Assembly (NCBI GenBank): GCA_900498135.1
Contig: LR026961.1
Span: 2,216,693 to 2,280,692, forward strand
Source of the DNA: an uncultured Desulfatiglans sp.
Lineage (GTDB): Bacteria > Desulfobacterota > DSM-4660 > Desulfatiglandales > Desulfatiglandaceae
Length of the DNA: 64,000 nucleotides
Direction: 5' to 3'
Shown here: positions 9,336 through 21,489 of the stretch, piece by piece
Position numbering within the stretch: position 1 is the stretch's first letter
Layout of the letters: each line of letters opens with the position of its first letter
Position numbers and translations under genes: made by a program
The notes under the pieces: model-generated
The model's input: the letters and a program-made list of their open reading frames with translations, nothing else
Databases searched by the model: none
What the model was told of the DNA's origin: nothing

Positions 9336-10034
9336 ATGGGCAAAAAATATCGTGAAAGTTTGCAGAAGGTCGATCGGCAGAAGAAATATGCCTTTGAGGA
9401 AGCCTTGCGCACTGCGCTTGAGTGTCGTTTCGCGAAATTTGACGAGACCGTCGATGTGGCGGTGAAGTTAGGGGTTGATCCTCGTCATGCTGACCAGATG
9501 GTGCGAGGAACCGTCGTGCTTCCGCATGGCACCGGGAAAGAAGTTCGGGTCGCGGTTTTCGCCAAAGGTGAGAAGGAGAAGGAAGCCCTCGACGCAGGCG
9601 CTGATGTGGCGGGCGCGGATGAACTGGTCGAGAGAATCCAAAAGGGGTGGCTGGAATTCGACAAGGCCATCGCGACCCCGGACATGATGGGAGCGGTGGG
9701 CAAACTCGGCCGCATCCTGGGTCCTCGGGGTATGATGCCGAATGCCAAACTCGGTACGGTGACGTTTGATGTCGGTAAGGCCGTAAAGGAGATCAAGGCC
9801 GGAAAAATCGATTTCAAGGTCGAGAAGGCCGGGATCGTTCACGCCCCCGTTGGAAAGGCATCGTTCGGCGTCGAAAAGCTTCTGGATAATCTGGCCGCGT
9901 TTTTTGAAACCATACAGAGGTTGAAACCTTCTGCAAGCAAAGGCACCTATTTGAAGACCATCGCTGTCGCGACAACGATGGGACCCGGTTTCAAGGTCGA
10001 TCCGGCCTATGTAAAGGATCTGACAAGCCAGTAA
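9336..10034 (+). CDS. rplA: 50S ribosomal protein L1
   Basis: L1 forms the mobile stalk beside the E site and in many bacteria represses its own operon by binding mRNA. The length of 232 residues is standard and the signature [14 protein letters not shown] lies at about 129-142. The following 878 bases before rplJ are unusually long and hold a repeat copy and the L10 leader. Confidence 0.98.
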   Translation: MGKKYRESLQKVDRQKKYAFEEALRTALECRFAKFDETVDVAVKLGVDPRHADQMVRGTVVLPHGTGKEVRVAVFAKGEKEKEALDAGADVAGADELVERIQKGWLEFDKAIATPDMMGAVGKLGRILGPRGMMPNAKLGTVTFDVGKAVKEIKAGKIDFKVEKAGIVHAPVGKASFGVEKLLDNLAAFFETIQRLKPSASKGTYLKTIAVATTMGPGFKVDPAYVKDLTSQ

Positions 10035-10511
10035 GAAGACCCATCGAGGGGTTGACAGAATGAAACGCCGATGAGAGCTGGGCGGGCGCTTCCTGTGGTC
10101 CCAGGTGGCCTCGTCGGCTTTCAGCGTTTGAGTGATTCCATTTCCGCTTCCTGCTATGCCTTTCGAAGAGCCACCGAACGGTTTGACCCTGTCGCCTCAG
10201 GTTCGGCACACGCGAGCGGTTTTTCATTCGTGCGATATCGATAACGTATGCTGAGCCAGAAGCATGAGATCCTATCCCGAATGGATGTCCAGGCCCTTAG
10301 GGGGAGCGGGGTTCCTGTGGGCGATAAGGGGCTTGGGAAGAGCCGGAATTTTCTTCGGGTCGATGGTCGCAGTCGGGTGGGATTGGGATCCCTGTCTTTC
10401 GGCTCATGAGCTTCACCTGACACCATATGGCGCAGATGCAGCCGCAGCGCGAACGCTTCGGCACTTCGGTCTGAGCGACGGATTATACGGGAGCATCCCC
10501 TACGGTGGGGA
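10035..10511. other. Gene-free left part of the rplA-rplJ interval
   Basis: No supported gene is present. A 9-bp stem (GCCGATGAG with CTCGTCGGC, one wobble) around 10067-10120 may be a weak terminator or processing structure. The open frames on both strands lack ribosome-binding sites. Confidence 0.5.
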
Positions 10512-10705
10512 GTTTGCAATCCGGAAATGAGGATTTTTCTTCACACCCTTCGACTGCTCAGTCCCACCGCTTCGCGGCGGGTCGCGGTTTGGCCGATACA
10601 TTGGAAATCAAGCGTTTGCGCGGAGGCGACCTGCAGGTCGGCGCAGAAGCAAACGTGCAGATCGACGCCGAGATTGGCCAAAAAGACCACTTCCGGATTG
10701 GAAAC
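10512..10705 (-). repeat. Dispersed structured repeat, copy 2 (one hairpin module)
   Basis: A 194-bp copy in reverse orientation, with ends GTTTGCAATCCGGAAATGAG and CCGGATTGGAAAC. It carries one module (CTTCACACCCTTCGACTGCT, then CCCACCGCTTCGCGGCGGG) and the palindromic core GCGACCTGCAGGTCG. A further GGGAAATCATTTCCGG inverted repeat lies just outside at about 10718-10733. It lies inside the ribosomal operon, between rplA and the L10 leader, so it is probably transcribed. Confidence 0.9.
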
Positions 10706-10765
10706 AGGGTCCAACCGGGAAATCATTTCCGGATATGATTTAAGTGATGATTGGAAGATGTCAAA

Positions 10766-10912
10766 GACAGTAGGTGCCTCAACCGGCCGGAGGCCTGCGG
10801 GCCGCCCGCTGGAGAAGGGCTTAAATACGATGCCTACCGAGACGTCCTGCTCGAGATGACGCTTTCAGCACCTCTGGCTTTGGCAAATTGTCCCACGGAG
10901 AGGAGGTGAAAA
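10766..10912 (+). promoter_or_regulatory. Ribosomal protein L10 mRNA leader
   Basis: The untranslated leader just before rplJ has the features of the L10 leader: GTAGGTGCCTC early, a GC-rich hairpin, then AAATACGATGCCTACCGAGA, where GTAGG and CCTAC can pair. In known cases L10(L12)4 binds a kink-turn here and represses rplJL translation. The match is by eye to remembered consensus; a covariance-model search would settle it. AGAGGAGGTG before the ATG is the ribosome-binding site. Confidence 0.7.
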
Positions 10913-11437
10913 ATGGATAAGCAGCAGAAAGAAGAGTTTGTCGCTGAACTGCAGGAACGCCTGAAGAAGGCTCAGGGTTCTTTTCTGGTAAACTATCAGG
11001 GTCTGAATGTGGAGACTTTGAGCAAGCTCAGAAAAGATCTCAGGGAAGCCGGTGGCGAGGTTCAGGTCGTCAAAAACCGGCTCCTCAAGTTGGCTAGTCG
11101 TGATACGGAATCGGAGTGTATGGAAAAATACATGACAGGACCGTCTGCGGTGGTGCTGTCTTATGAGGATGTCGTCAAAGGCGCAAAGGCACTGGTCGAA
11201 TTCGGGAAGACCGCTAAACAGTTCAGCATTAAGGGAGGCCAGATTTCAGGCAGAGTCATGGATGAGGAAGGCATCAAGCGTTTGGCGGATTTGCCTGCGC
11301 GGGAGGTGCTCCTTTCCCAGGTTCTGGCTGCCATGCAGGCCGTGCCGGCGGGCTTTGTCAGAGTATTGAACGGTGTGATGGTTCAATTTATGAACGTACT
11401 GAAAGCAATTGAGGAGCAGAAGGGAGAATCCGCTTAG
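10913..11437 (+). CDS. rplJ: 50S ribosomal protein L10
   Basis: L10 anchors L7/L12 dimers to the ribosomal stalk and is the likely ligand of the leader just upstream. The 174 residues show the family N-terminal region ([30 protein letters not shown]) and a C-terminal helix that binds L12. The start follows a strong GAGGAGGTG. rplL begins 38 bases downstream. Confidence 0.98.
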   Translation: MDKQQKEEFVAELQERLKKAQGSFLVNYQGLNVETLSKLRKDLREAGGEVQVVKNRLLKLASRDTESECMEKYMTGPSAVVLSYEDVVKGAKALVEFGKTAKQFSIKGGQISGRVMDEEGIKRLADLPAREVLLSQVLAAMQAVPAGFVRVLNGVMVQFMNVLKAIEEQKGESA

Positions 11438-11474
11438 GACGGACTTCCCCGCTTACGGAGGATATGAAAAGATC

Positions 11475-11861
11475 ATGAGTGACCACATCACAAAGCAGGA
11501 TGTCATTGATTTCATCGCAAATATGACCGTTTTGGAGCTTTCGGAGCTGGTCAAGGAACTTGAAGATAAATTCGGTGTGAGCGCAGCGGCTCCGGTCGCT
11601 GTAGCCGCCGCCGCCCCGGTGGCCCAGGCCCAGGAAGAGGCGGCGGAAAAGACCGAGTTCGACGTGGTCCTCACCGCAGTCGGTGACAAGAAGATCCAGG
11701 TCATCAAGGTGGTGCGCGCCATTACCGGACTCGGACTGAAGGAGGCGAAGGCCCTGGTGGACGGGGCGCCCAGCCCGGTCAAAGAAGGTGTCCCGAAAGA
11801 GGAAGCCGAAAATATCAAAAAGGAACTGGAAGAGAACGGCGCGACTGTCGAAATCAAATAA
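11475..11861 (+). CDS. rplL: 50S ribosomal protein L7/L12
   Basis: The 128-residue stalk protein recruits translational GTPases. It has the N-terminal dimerisation helices, an Ala/Pro/Val-rich hinge (about 38-55) and the C-terminal domain with [21 protein letters not shown] start it at ATG 11475 (MSDHITKQ). The GGAGG upstream ends 13 bases before it, which is long. A four-codon frame (ATG 11464 to TGA 11478) lies between, its stop overlapping the rplL start as ATGA. Confidence 0.97.
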   Translation: MSDHITKQDVIDFIANMTVLELSELVKELEDKFGVSAAAPVAVAAAAPVAQAQEEAAEKTEFDVVLTAVGDKKIQVIKVVRAITGLGLKEAKALVDGAPSPVKEGVPKEEAENIKKELEENGATVEIK

Positions 11862-12163
11862 TGTTTGCAATGAAAAGGCCTTCTGGGCCGGTATGGGCGC
11901 CTGTGCGCGTGTCGAACGGAGGTTCGGGGCAGGCGCCCCACGCAGTTCTCCCTCTCGGGTTTCTACAAGGGTCGGCCGAAGCTCGGCCTCAGGAGAGGGG
12001 CAAGCAGCGCTTGGACGGGGTCGTTCAAGGCCGATAAGTCGAGAAGTGACCTCCGTCGTGGCTTGGATGGGTCCTTTTGAAGGGGGCGTTTCCAAGCCTG
12101 TGCGCCTTTACTGAGATAGAGGTAAGAGGCGCGTTTGGAGACATCAAAGATTGAGGAGATACC
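11862..12163 (+). other. rplL-rpoB intergenic region with a hairpin
   Basis: This 302-base gap has no gene. GGGCGCCTG (11895-11903) and CAGGCGCCC (11930-11938) form a perfect 9-bp stem not followed by a T tract. In E. coli an attenuator lies at the same place to lower rpoBC relative to rplL expression; a similar role here is an inference from position. Confidence 0.5.
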
Positions 12164-15100
12164 ATGCCGGGAAAAAATGGTGTCAGAAGCCGCCCAAGAA
12201 GGAATTTTGGGAAGATCAAGAAAGTCATGGAGATTCCGAGCCTGATCGAGATGCAGAAGATCTCTTATGAGCGTTTTCTGCAGAAGGATTTACCGCCCGA
12301 GGAGCGGCAGGATATCGGCCTTCAGGGGGCCTTTGAGAGTGTATTTCCCATTCATGATTTTGCCGGGACGGCCTCGCTCGAGTTCGTGAAATACACCTTC
12401 GAGCCGGTGAAATACGACGAAGACGATTGCATGAACAAGGGCATGAATTTCGAGGCGCCTGTCAAGCTCACCGTAAGATTGGTGGTTTTCGACACGGATA
12501 GCACGGATGGCACGAAGAGCATCCGGGATATCAAAGAACAGGACATTTATTTTGGAACCCTGCCCATGATGACGGAGCGGGGGACCTTTATCGTGAACGG
12601 GACGGAACGGGTTGTCGTCAGTCAGCTCCATCGGTCACCAGGCGTTTTCTTCGACCACGACAAAGGCAAGACCCACTCGAGCGGCAAACTGCTCTATTCT
12701 GCGAGGATCATTCCTCTGCGAGGGTCCTGGCTTGACTTCGAGTTCGATCCTAAGGATCTACTCTACGTGAGGATCGATCGACGAAGGAAATTCCCTGTTA
12801 CAATTCTTCTGAAGGCCCTTGGCTACAACTCGAGAGAGATCCTCGAGCAGTTCTACGACAAGGAGACCATTGAGATCGGTAGGACGGTCTGCTGGCAGGA
12901 GGCACGGATCGAGAATCTCTATCAGAAGAAGATCACGAAAGACATCGTAGATCCCCAGAGCGGTGAGGTGCTTGCCAAGAAAGGGGATAAGTACACCAAG
13001 CGGCTGCATCGGATCCTGGAAACGGCCGGCGTCGACCGCATCCCGATCGACCTCGAGGAGGTGATCGGGCGAGTCCTGGCGCAGGATGTGATGGACCAGG
13101 AAACCGGCGAGATTTTGATCGAAGGGAACCAGACCCTGACCCACGAGGTCGTTGAAACCTTGATCGAGAAGGGGGCCACCCGGATCGAATGTCTGGTGCT
13201 CGACGCCCAGGGGGTCAGCACGACGATCCGCGATACCATGTTGCTCGACCGCATCGACAGTCCGGACGAAGCCGTTCTGGATATCTACCGGAAGATGCGC
13301 CCGAGCAGTCCGCCAACCCAGGAGGTGGCGAACAACTTTTTGAACAACCTCTTCTTCAATATCAACACCTATGACCTGTCGAAGGTGGGGCGGCTCAAGC
13401 TCAACCACAGGCTCAGCCTCGATGTCCCCCTCGATCAGAGAACTTTGAGGCGGGAAGATATCCTGATGACGGTCAAGGAGTTGATCCATCTGAAGACGGC
13501 GGAGGCGATGGTCGATGACATCGACAACCTGGGGAACCGGCGGGTGCGGGCTGTAGGGGAACTGCTGGAGAACCAGTATCGGATCGGTCTGGTCCGGATG
13601 GAACGGGCCATCAAGGAAAAAATGAGTCTCCAGGAGGTGGAGACCCTGATGCCCCATGATCTGATCAACTCCAAACCCGTTTCGGCCATCGTCAAAGAGT
13701 TCTTCGGGACGAGCCAGCTTTCGCAATTCATGGACCAGACCAACCCCTTGTCCGAGGTGACGCACAAGCGGCGTCTGAGCGCCCTCGGACCCGGCGGTCT
13801 CACGCGCGAGCGGGCGGGGTTCGAGGTCCGCGACGTCCATCCGACGCATTACGGGCGGATCTGCCCCATCGAGACGCCTGAAGGTCCGAATATCGGTCTG
13901 ATCGTATCTCTGAGCACCTATGCTCGAGTCAATGACTTCGGATTCATCGAGACTCCTTACCGGTTCGTTGAAAACGGGGTTGCCAAAGCGGAGCTGAAAT
14001 ACCTTTCAGCCCTGGACGAGGGGAAGGACCCCATCGCGCAGGCTAATGCGCCGCTCGATGAAGACGGACGGTTCATCCGGGAAGAGGCTGCCGTCCGGAT
14101 CGAGGGTGAGGCGGCAAAGGTGCCGGTGCCCGAGGTAAGGTACATGGACGTTTCGCCCGACCAGCTGGTGAGCGTGTCGGCCTCGTTGATTCCTTTCCTC
14201 GAGCACGACGATGCCAACCGCGCTCTGATGGGATCGAATATGCAGCGCCAGGCGGTCCCGTTGCTCCGCGCGAAGGCCCCGCTGGTTGGCACGGGTCTCG
14301 AGCGGATCGTCGCCCGTGATTCGGGTATCTCAGTCATCGCGCGGCGGGACGGTATTGTAGAGGATGTGGATGCTTCGCGTATCGTGGTCCGGTCCTACGG
14401 AGGGAAGGGCGGGGCTGAGCCGGAGGTTGACATCTACAAACTGGTCAAATTCAAGAAATCCAATCAGAACAGCTGCTACAACCAGAAGCCGATCGTCGCG
14501 AGAGGGGATTTTGTCAGAAAGGGCCAAATCATAGCCGATGGCCCGGCTTCCGAGCTTGGCGAGCTGGCATTGGGGCAGAACGTGATGGTCGCGTTCATGT
14601 CATGGGGCGGGTATAACTTCGAGGACTCCATCCTGATCAGCGAGCGCGTAGTGAAGGAGGATATTTATACCTCCATCCACATAGAGGAATTCGAAGTCGT
14701 TTCGAGGGACACGAAGCTCGGCAAGGAGGAGATCACCCGGGATATTCCTAATGTCGGTGAGGAGGCGCTCAAGAACCTGGATGAAAGCGGGATTGTCAAG
14801 ATCGGCGCCGAGGTCAAAGCCGGGGATATCCTGGTCGGAAAGATCACTCCGAAGGGTGAAACGCAGCTTTCACCGGAGGAAAAACTGCTGAGGGCAATCT
14901 TCGGAGATAAGGCGGGGGATGTCAAGGATACCTCTTTGCGGGTACCTCCGGGGGTGGAAGGTATTGTCATCGATGCGAAAGTCTTTTCCCGGCGAGGTGT
15001 CGACAAGGATGAGCGCAGCCTGGCTATCGAGGCGGAGGAGGAGGCGCGGCTGCGGAAGGACCAGGAGGATGAAATCACCTTGATCGGGCGGAGCACCCGC

Positions 15101-16276
15101 GACAAGCTCAAGGAGTTGCTGATCGGTAAACAGCTGAAGACGGATCTCCGCGACCGCAGCACTGGAGAGACGTTCGTCAAAGCCGGCAAAACCATTGACG
15201 AAGAGACGGTCGATACGGTCCCCGTCGAACTCTGGGCCGCGGCGGACTTGAAAATACCGATGGAGGTCATCGAGCGGATCGAAGGCGTGGTGGAGAGCTA
15301 CAGCGAAAAGGTCGATCGCACGATGAACGTGTTCCAGGAAAAAATCGACCGGTTGAGCCTCGGAGACGAACTTGCGCCCGGTGTGATCAAGATGGTCAAG
15401 GTGTACATAGCGGTGAAACGTAAGCTGTCGGTCGGGGATAAAATGGCCGGGCGGCACGGAAACAAGGGGGTGCTTTCCCGTATTCTGCCGGTCGAGGACA
15501 TGCCCTACTTCGCCGACGGCACGCCTGTGGATATCATCTTGAACCCGCTTGGTGTCCCCTCCCGAATGAACGCCGGCCAGGTGCTGGAGACACATCTCGG
15601 CTGGGCTTCGAAAGAACTGGGCAGGCAGGTGGGGGTGCTTCTCGACTCGCTGCACAACAAGGAAGAGCTGAGGCTCAAGCTGGAGCGGATATTTCCCGGT
15701 GACAGCTTCCGCGAGCATTTCGAATCCCGGGACGATGACGAAATCCTCGGGAAGGCGCGCCTGCTGAGGGACGGCGTTCCCATGGCCTCGCCCGTTTTCG
15801 ATGGCGCCGAAGAGGATGAGATCAGGCAGTGCCTTGAAGAGGCGGGGCTGCCCGTGACGGGTGAGGCTGTTCTCTACGACGGCCGCACGGGTGAGGCCTT
15901 CGATCAGCGGGTGACGGTCGGGATCATGTACATCTTGAAACTGCACCATCTCGTGGATGACAAACTGCATGCGCGTTCCATCGGTCCTTACTCCCTGGTG
16001 ACACAGCAGCCCCTGGGTGGTAAGGCGCAATTCGGAGGACAGCGCCTGGGCGAGATGGAGGTATGGGCTATGGAGGCTTACGGCGCCGCCTATTCACTGC
16101 AGGAATTCCTGACCGTGAAATCCGATGACGTGGCCGGGCGAACCCGCATGTACGAGCGGATTGTAAAAGGGAACAACGTGCTCGAGGCAGGAATCCCGGA
16201 ATCCTTCAAGGTCCTCATGAAAGAACTCCAGAGTCTGGGGCTGGATATCCAGCTCTTCGAGGACAGCCAGGCCTGA
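12164..16276 (+). CDS. rpoB: DNA-directed RNA polymerase subunit beta
   Basis: The 1370-residue beta subunit forms one side of the active-site cleft. Recognisable landmarks are the rifampicin-region block [20 protein letters not shown] and [20 protein letters not shown], then [16 protein letters not shown], with the residues expected of a rifampicin-sensitive enzyme. The C-terminus has [21 protein letters not shown] 12164 follows GAGGAGATACC. rpoC follows after 100 bases. Confidence 0.99.
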   Translation: MPGKNGVRSRPRRNFGKIKKVMEIPSLIEMQKISYERFLQKDLPPEERQDIGLQGAFESVFPIHDFAGTASLEFVKYTFEPVKYDEDDCMNKGMNFEAPVKLTVRLVVFDTDSTDGTKSIRDIKEQDIYFGTLPMMTERGTFIVNGTERVVVSQLHRSPGVFFDHDKGKTHSSGKLLYSARIIPLRGSWLDFEFDPKDLLYVRIDRRRKFPVTILLKALGYNSREILEQFYDKETIEIGRTVCWQEARIENLYQKKITKDIVDPQSGEVLAKKGDKYTKRLHRILETAGVDRIPIDLEEVIGRVLAQDVMDQETGEILIEGNQTLTHEVVETLIEKGATRIECLVLDAQGVSTTIRDTMLLDRIDSPDEAVLDIYRKMRPSSPPTQEVANNFLNNLFFNINTYDLSKVGRLKLNHRLSLDVPLDQRTLRREDILMTVKELIHLKTAEAMVDDIDNLGNRRVRAVGELLENQYRIGLVRMERAIKEKMSLQEVETLMPHDLINSKPVSAIVKEFFGTSQLSQFMDQTNPLSEVTHKRRLSALGPGGLTRERAGFEVRDVHPTHYGRICPIETPEGPNIGLIVSLSTYARVNDFGFIETPYRFVENGVAKAELKYLSALDEGKDPIAQANAPLDEDGRFIREEAAVRIEGEAAKVPVPEVRYMDVSPDQLVSVSASLIPFLEHDDANRALMGSNMQRQAVPLLRAKAPLVGTGLERIVARDSGISVIARRDGIVEDVDASRIVVRSYGGKGGAEPEVDIYKLVKFKKSNQNSCYNQKPIVARGDFVRKGQIIADGPASELGELALGQNVMVAFMSWGGYNFEDSILISERVVKEDIYTSIHIEEFEVVSRDTKLGKEEITRDIPNVGEEALKNLDESGIVKIGAEVKAGDILVGKITPKGETQLSPEEKLLRAIFGDKAGDVKDTSLRVPPGVEGIVIDAKVFSRRGVDKDERSLAIEAEEEARLRKDQEDEITLIGRSTRDKLKELLIGKQLKTDLRDRSTGETFVKAGKTIDEETVDTVPVELWAAADLKIPMEVIERIEGVVESYSEKVDRTMNVFQEKIDRLSLGDELAPGVIKMVKVYIAVKRKLSVGDKMAGRHGNKGVLSRILPVEDMPYFADGTPVDIILNPLGVPSRMNAGQVLETHLGWASKELGRQVGVLLDSLHNKEELRLKLERIFPGDSFREHFESRDDDEILGKARLLRDGVPMASPVFDGAEEDEIRQCLEEAGLPVTGEAVLYDGRTGEAFDQRVTVGIMYILKLHHLVDDKLHARSIGPYSLVTQQPLGGKAQFGGQRLGEMEVWAMEAYGAAYSLQEFLTVKSDDVAGRTRMYERIVKGNNVLEAGIPESFKVLMKELQSLGLDIQLFEDSQA

Positions 16277-16376
16277 GAGGCTGTTTTGTCGGTTGTTCGG
16301 AGGGGTCCCTGAAGGCGATGCGGGGTTTGACGTCTGAAAGGGGTCTAACGCGTTTGCGTATCGAAGGAGTTGAGCA

Positions 16377-19300
16377 TTGGAAGAGTTGTATAGTTTTTTC
16401 GCCAAGCCGAAGGATCCGTCCAGCTTCAACGCGGTTCGGATTTCGCTGGCTTCGCCTGAAAAGATAAAGGAATGGTCACACGGAGAAGTCAAGAAGCCGG
16501 AGACCATCAATTACAGAACGTTCAAACCGGAAAGGGATGGACTTTTCTGTTCGAAGATATTCGGACCGATCAAAGATTACGAGTGCAACTGCGGCAAATA
16601 CAAGCGGATGAAGCACCGGGGCATCGTGTGTGAGAAGTGCGGCGTCGAGGTGATCCAATCGAAGGTGCGCCGAGAGCGAATGGGGCATATCGAGCTGGCG
16701 GCGCCTGTAGCGCACATCTGGTTTTTGAAATGCCTCCCCTCCAAGGTCGGCAATCTGGTCGACTTGACCCTGAAGGACCTTGAGCGCGTGCTTTATTTCG
16801 AAAGCTACATCGTCATCGATCCGAAAGACACCCCTCTCATCAAGGGGACCCTCCTGACCGACGAGCAGCTGCAGCAGGCGAGGGAGGATTTCGGGGATCG
16901 GTTCGTGGCTGGCATTGGTGCGGAAGCGATTCAGACCATGCTGAAGGAGCTGGATCTCGACGTCCTCTCTGAGTCGCTGCGAGAAGAAATGATGGGGACG
17001 AAGTCGGATGCGAAACGACGTAAATTAGCAAAAAGGCTCAAGATCGTCGACGCCTTCCGGGAGTCGAAGAACCGTCCGGAATGGACCATACTCGACGTGG
17101 TTCCCGTCCTGCCTCCGGATCTGAGGCCGCTGGTCCCTCTTGACGGTGGACGGTTCGCCACCTCCGATTTGAATGACCTCTACCGGCGGGTGATCAACCG
17201 GAATAACCGTCTCAAACGTCTCCTGGAGCTGAGCGCGCCGGACATCATTGTGCGTAACGAGAAACGGATGCTCCAGGAGGCCGTAGACGTCCTTTTCGAC
17301 AACGGGCGGCGTGGCAAGGTGGTGACGGGCGCCAACAAACGGCCTTTCAAGTCATTGAGCGACATGCTGAAGGGTAAACAAGGGCGTTTTCGTCAGAATC
17401 TGCTGGGTAAACGGGTGGACTATTCGGGTCGTTCGGTGATCGTTGTCGGGCCTGATCTGAGGCTACACCAGTGCGGTCTGCCGAAGAAGATGGCCCTCGA
17501 GCTTTTCAAACCGTTCATTTACAACAAATTGGACGAAAAAGGGCTCGTGACCACCATCAAGAGTGCAAAGAAGATGGTGGAACGCGAGACCCCTGAAGTG
17601 TGGGATGCCTTGGACGAAGTGGTGCGGGAATACTGCGTGCTGCTGAACCGGGCCCCGACACTGCATCGCCTCGGGATACAAGCCTTCGAACCTACGTTGA
17701 TCGAGGGGAAGGCGATCCAATTGCACCCGCTTGTCTGTACGGCCTTCAATGCGGACTTCGACGGAGACCAGATGGCCGTTCACGTGCCTTTGTCGATCGA
17801 AGCGCAGATCGAGGCGCGGGTTCTCATGATGTCGACGAATAACATCCTTTCGCCCGCCCACGGTGACCCGATCATCGTTCCGAGCCAGGATATCGTCCTC
17901 GGCATTTATTACATGACCCGTGAGCGCGCTTTCGCCAAAGGAAGCGGGAAAACTTTTGCGAGCCCCAAAGAGGTCAGGATCGCATACGATGCAGGAGAGC
18001 TCGATCTTCACGCAAGCATCAAGGTGCGGATGAACGGGGGGCTCGAGGAAACGACTACCGGGAGGATCATTCTCTCGGACATTCTTCCTCCTGAGCTGCC
18101 ATTCAGCCTGATCAACCGGGTGATGTCGAAGAAGGAACTCCGTGGCCTGATCAATGAGGCCTACCGGCGCGTTGGGATCAAATCGACGGTGATTCTCGCC
18201 GACAGGCTGAAGGATATTGGATACAAGTATGCAAGCCTGTCAGGCATCTCCATTTCGATGAACGATATGGTGATTCCGGAGCGTAAGAACGAAATCATCC
18301 ACAAGGCCGAAACGGAAGTAAAAAAGATCGAGGAGCAATACACGAGCGGTTTGATCACCAACGGTGAGAAATATAACAAGGTGGTAGATATCTGGGCGCA
18401 GTCGACCGAAATGGTGGCCTCTGAAATGATGAAGGAAATGGCTACCGAGGAGGTGAGCGGGCCGAACGGGGAAAAGCTCCGTGACACCAGTTTCAACCCC
18501 ATCTTCATGATGTCGGAGTCGGGTGCTCGTGGCAGCAAGGACCAGATGCGTCAGTTGGCCGGGATGCGCGGGCTTATGGCGAAGCCTTCGGGTGAGATCA
18601 TCGAGACGCCGATTACCTCCAACTTCCGGGAGGGCCTGACGGTGCTGCAGTACTTCATCTCCACTCACGGCGCCCGGAAGGGTCTGGCGGATACCGCGTT
18701 GAAGACAGCGAATTCCGGTTACCTGACCAGGCGGCTGGTGGATGTGGCGCAGGACGCGATTATCACGGAGGAGGATTGCGGCACGATGGATGGGATCTGG
18801 GTCGACGCGTTGGTTGAGGCCGGTGAGGTCCTTCAGCGGGTCGGCGATCGTGTGCTCGGGCGAGTCGCGCTGCAGGACGTCTTTGATCCCATTACGGGCG
18901 AACTGCTGGTGAAGGCGAACGAAGAGATCGACGAGAGCAAGGTCGAGGCGATCGAGGGGGCCGGCCTGGAAAGGGTCAAGATCCGCTCTGCCTTGACATG
19001 CGAATGCCGGCGGGGGATTTGCCGGAAGTGCTATGGCCGCGATCTGGCGCATGGCCGGGCGGTCAATATCGGCGAGGCCGTGGGGATCATCGCTGCGCAG
19101 TCGATCGGCGAGCCCGGTACCCAGCTGACGATGCGTACCTTTCATATCGGTGGTACGGCAAGCAAACGGGTGGAGCAGACGACGATCCAGCCCCGGAACG
19201 AGGGCCACGTCAAATTTGTCAAACTGAAGACGGTGGAAAACTCCGAAGGGAACCTGGTGGTGATGAACCGCGACGGGGAGATCGCCATTCTAGGAAAAGG

Positions 19301-20447
19301 CGGCCGTGAGGTCGAGCGTTATCCGATCATTTACGGCGCCACCCTGCGTGTCCGGGATGGGATGCCCATCAAGCCGGATCAGGTGTTGGCCGAATGGGAT
19401 CCCTTTACCATTCCGATTATGACCGAGGTCGGCGGGGTGGTGAAATTCGGGGATATCCTGGAGGGCAAGACGATGCAGGAGAAGCGGGATAAGGTGACAG
19501 GCAAGATCAGCCGCGTCATCGTGGAGTCCCGTGAGGTGGATATCCGCCCCCGGATATCCATCAAAGATGCCGGCGGAAAAACAGCGAACCTGCCCGGGAG
19601 CAGCAAGGCGCAGGCGCGGTATCATCTGCCTGTCGGCGCTATCATTATGGTGAACGAGGGCGACGAGGTGGGGGCCGGAGCGGTCTTGGCGAAGATCCCC
19701 CGTGAAACGACGAAGACGAAGGACATCACCGGTGGTCTTCCGCGTGTCGCTGAACTTTTTGAGGTACGCAAACCAAAGGAAACCGCAATCATCAGCGAAA
19801 TCGACGGGGTGGTCTCCTTCGGGAAATACACCAAGGGCAAGCGGAAGATGACGATTACGCCTGAGATCGGCGAACCCGTGGATTACTTCATCGGGCGGGG
19901 CAAGCACGTCAGTGTGCTCGAGGGAGATTATGTCAGGGCAGGCGAGCCCTTGATGGACGGTTCGGTCAATCCTCATGACATCCTGAGAATCCGGGGCGTA
20001 AAGGAACTCGCCAAGTACCTCGTAGATGAGGTCCAGGAGGTCTACCGCCTCCAAGGCGTCAAGATCAACGACAAGCACATCGAAGTGATCGTGCGTCAAA
20101 TGCTTCGGCAGGTCAGCGTGACCGATGTCGGGGATTCGCAGTTCCTGTTGGGTGAGCACATCGAAAAATGGCGGTTCGAGGAGGAAAACAGGGCCATCGT
20201 GGCCCGCGGTGGGACGCCTGCCAGTGCCGAACCGCTGTTGTTGGGAATCACCAAGGCATCGCTGAGCACGGAAAGTTTCATATCAGCGGCCTCCTTTCAG
20301 GAAACGACCAAGGTCCTTTCCGATGCGAGTGTTGCCGGGAAGGTGGATTATCTCAAAGGCCTCAAAGAAAACGTCATCATGGGGCGGCTGATACCAGCCG
20401 GGACCGGTGTCCAGACCTACCGGGATATCGATCTGAGCGTGGAGTGA
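16377..20447 (+). CDS. rpoC: DNA-directed RNA polymerase subunit beta'
   Basis: The 1356-residue catalytic subunit starts at TTG 16377 after GAAGGAG. Zinc site 1 has Cys70, Cys72, Cys85 and Cys88, and the Mg-binding NADFDGD motif is at 458-464; both are at the same numbers as in E. coli. A second cysteine cluster ([15 protein letters not shown]) near residue 872 is the second zinc site. Transcription of the next operon starts anew from a promoter at 20477. Confidence 0.99.
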   Translation: MEELYSFFAKPKDPSSFNAVRISLASPEKIKEWSHGEVKKPETINYRTFKPERDGLFCSKIFGPIKDYECNCGKYKRMKHRGIVCEKCGVEVIQSKVRRERMGHIELAAPVAHIWFLKCLPSKVGNLVDLTLKDLERVLYFESYIVIDPKDTPLIKGTLLTDEQLQQAREDFGDRFVAGIGAEAIQTMLKELDLDVLSESLREEMMGTKSDAKRRKLAKRLKIVDAFRESKNRPEWTILDVVPVLPPDLRPLVPLDGGRFATSDLNDLYRRVINRNNRLKRLLELSAPDIIVRNEKRMLQEAVDVLFDNGRRGKVVTGANKRPFKSLSDMLKGKQGRFRQNLLGKRVDYSGRSVIVVGPDLRLHQCGLPKKMALELFKPFIYNKLDEKGLVTTIKSAKKMVERETPEVWDALDEVVREYCVLLNRAPTLHRLGIQAFEPTLIEGKAIQLHPLVCTAFNADFDGDQMAVHVPLSIEAQIEARVLMMSTNNILSPAHGDPIIVPSQDIVLGIYYMTRERAFAKGSGKTFASPKEVRIAYDAGELDLHASIKVRMNGGLEETTTGRIILSDILPPELPFSLINRVMSKKELRGLINEAYRRVGIKSTVILADRLKDIGYKYASLSGISISMNDMVIPERKNEIIHKAETEVKKIEEQYTSGLITNGEKYNKVVDIWAQSTEMVASEMMKEMATEEVSGPNGEKLRDTSFNPIFMMSESGARGSKDQMRQLAGMRGLMAKPSGEIIETPITSNFREGLTVLQYFISTHGARKGLADTALKTANSGYLTRRLVDVAQDAIITEEDCGTMDGIWVDALVEAGEVLQRVGDRVLGRVALQDVFDPITGELLVKANEEIDESKVEAIEGAGLERVKIRSALTCECRRGICRKCYGRDLAHGRAVNIGEAVGIIAAQSIGEPGTQLTMRTFHIGGTASKRVEQTTIQPRNEGHVKFVKLKTVENSEGNLVVMNRDGEIAILGKGGREVERYPIIYGATLRVRDGMPIKPDQVLAEWDPFTIPIMTEVGGVVKFGDILEGKTMQEKRDKVTGKISRVIVESREVDIRPRISIKDAGGKTANLPGSSKAQARYHLPVGAIIMVNEGDEVGAGAVLAKIPRETTKTKDITGGLPRVAELFEVRKPKETAIISEIDGVVSFGKYTKGKRKMTITPEIGEPVDYFIGRGKHVSVLEGDYVRAGEPLMDGSVNPHDILRIRGVKELAKYLVDEVQEVYRLQGVKINDKHIEVIVRQMLRQVSVTDVGDSQFLLGEHIEKWRFEEENRAIVARGGTPASAEPLLLGITKASLSTESFISAASFQETTKVLSDASVAGKVDYLKGLKENVIMGRLIPAGTGVQTYRDIDLSVE

Positions 20448-20476
20448 TGATTTTTCACGGTCTGGATTAAAACCGC

Positions 20477-20505
20477 TTGACAAAGAAAAAATTTAGTAAT
20501 ATGTA
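20477..20505 (+). promoter_or_regulatory. Sigma-70-type promoter for the str operon
   Basis: A perfect -35 hexamer TTGACA (20477-20482), a 17-base AT-rich spacer and TATGTA (20500-20505) precede rpsL by about 80 bases. This is the strongest housekeeping-type promoter I can see in the window, and it separates rpoBC from rpsL. Confidence 0.75.
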
Positions 20506-20523
20506 TAGTCTTTTAATTATTCA

Positions 20524-20548
20524 GGGACCCCATCGCCGACGGGGTCCC
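20524..20548 (+). promoter_or_regulatory. Leader hairpin upstream of rpsL
   Basis: GGGACCCC and GGGGTCCC pair perfectly around a nine-base loop within the predicted 5' leader of the rpsL mRNA. The bases after it (TTAGTC) are not a terminator T run. It could be a residual rpoC terminator, an attenuator or a stability element. Confidence 0.5.
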
Positions 20549-20583
20549 TTAGTCTACGTTAGACAGCGCGTTGAGGAGATGCT

Positions 20584-20961
20584 ATGCCGACGATAAACCA
20601 GCTCGTCCGAAAAGGCCGCCGACCGCCGAAAAAGAAGACAAAGACACCGGCTCTGCAGGGTGCGCCCCAGAAGAGAGGGGTGTGTGTCCGGGTCTACACC
20701 TCGACACCCAAAAAGCCCAACTCCGCCCTTCGAAAGGTAGCGAGGGTGCGATTGACCAATGGGATCGAGGTTACCTCCTACATACCCGGCATGGGGCATA
20801 ACCTGCAGGAGCACTCGGTTGTGCTGATCCGCGGAGGGCGCGTGAAGGACCTTCCCGGTGTGCGGTATCACATCATTCGAGGCACCATGGACACGACGGG
20901 TGTCGGCGACAGGCGACAGGGCAGGTCCAAATACGGCGCCAAGAGGCCGAAGGGACTCTAA
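20584..20961 (+). CDS. rpsL: 30S ribosomal protein S12
   Basis: S12 sits at the decoding centre and sets accuracy. The 125 residues include the loop [11 protein letters not shown] and [11 protein letters not shown], with wild-type lysines at the streptomycin-resistance positions and the Asp that is methylthiolated in many bacteria. It is first in the str operon and follows a good promoter. The start follows GAGGAGATGCT. Confidence 0.99.
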   Translation: MPTINQLVRKGRRPPKKKTKTPALQGAPQKRGVCVRVYTSTPKKPNSALRKVARVRLTNGIEVTSYIPGMGHNLQEHSVVLIRGGRVKDLPGVRYHIIRGTMDTTGVGDRRQGRSKYGAKRPKGL

Positions 20962-21018
20962 GGCGTGGTTGAGGCATAAGCGGAACCAACCCAACACTGG
21001 AATTGCGGAGTTTCCATC

Positions 21019-21489
21019 ATGTCGAGGAAGAGAGTAGCCGCCAAGCGGGAGATTACACCGGATCCGCGGCATAAAAGCGTCCTTGCGGCGAAGTTCATCA
21101 ACAATCTGATGAAGCAGGGAAAAAAGAGTACGGCCCGCACCATCCTCTATGATGCATTCGATATTATAGAATCCAAGACGAAAGAGGATCCGCTGGGCGT
21201 CTTCCAAAAGGCGGTCGAGAATGTCAAGCCCATTGTAGAAGTCAAATCACGGCGCGTTGGTGGATCGACCTACCAGGTCCCGACAGAGGTGCGGCCTGCA
21301 AGACGACAGGCGCTAAGCATACGATGGCTGATCTCGTTTGCAGAGGGAAGGGGCGAAAAAACGATGGCTGCGAAACTCGCGGGAGAGTTGCTGGATGCGG
21401 CAAACCAACGAGGATCAGCTGTAAAGAAGAGGGAAGATACCCATAAGATGGCCGAAGCCAACAAGGCATTCGCTCATTACCGCTGGTAA
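21019..21489 (+). CDS. rpsG: 30S ribosomal protein S7
   Basis: S7 nucleates folding of the 16S 3' domain and contacts the E-site tRNA. At 156 residues it is normal length, with the conserved [13 protein letters not shown] and [10 protein letters not shown] segments. In most relatives fusA follows; here tuf begins only 90 bases later. Confidence 0.99.
   Translation: MSRKRVAAKREITPDPRHKSVLAAKFINNLMKQGKKSTARTILYDAFDIIESKTKEDPLGVFQKAVENVKPIVEVKSRRVGGSTYQVPTEVRPARRQALSIRWLISFAEGRGEKTMAAKLAGELLDAANQRGSAVKKREDTHKMAEANKAFAHYRW

Noticed and set aside
12758-13849. Long minus-strand frames inside rpoB and rpoC (for example 12758-13849, 14870-16030, 18240-19208, 19290-20159)
   Set aside because: Shadows of the polymerase genes, with unusual composition and no ribosome-binding sites.
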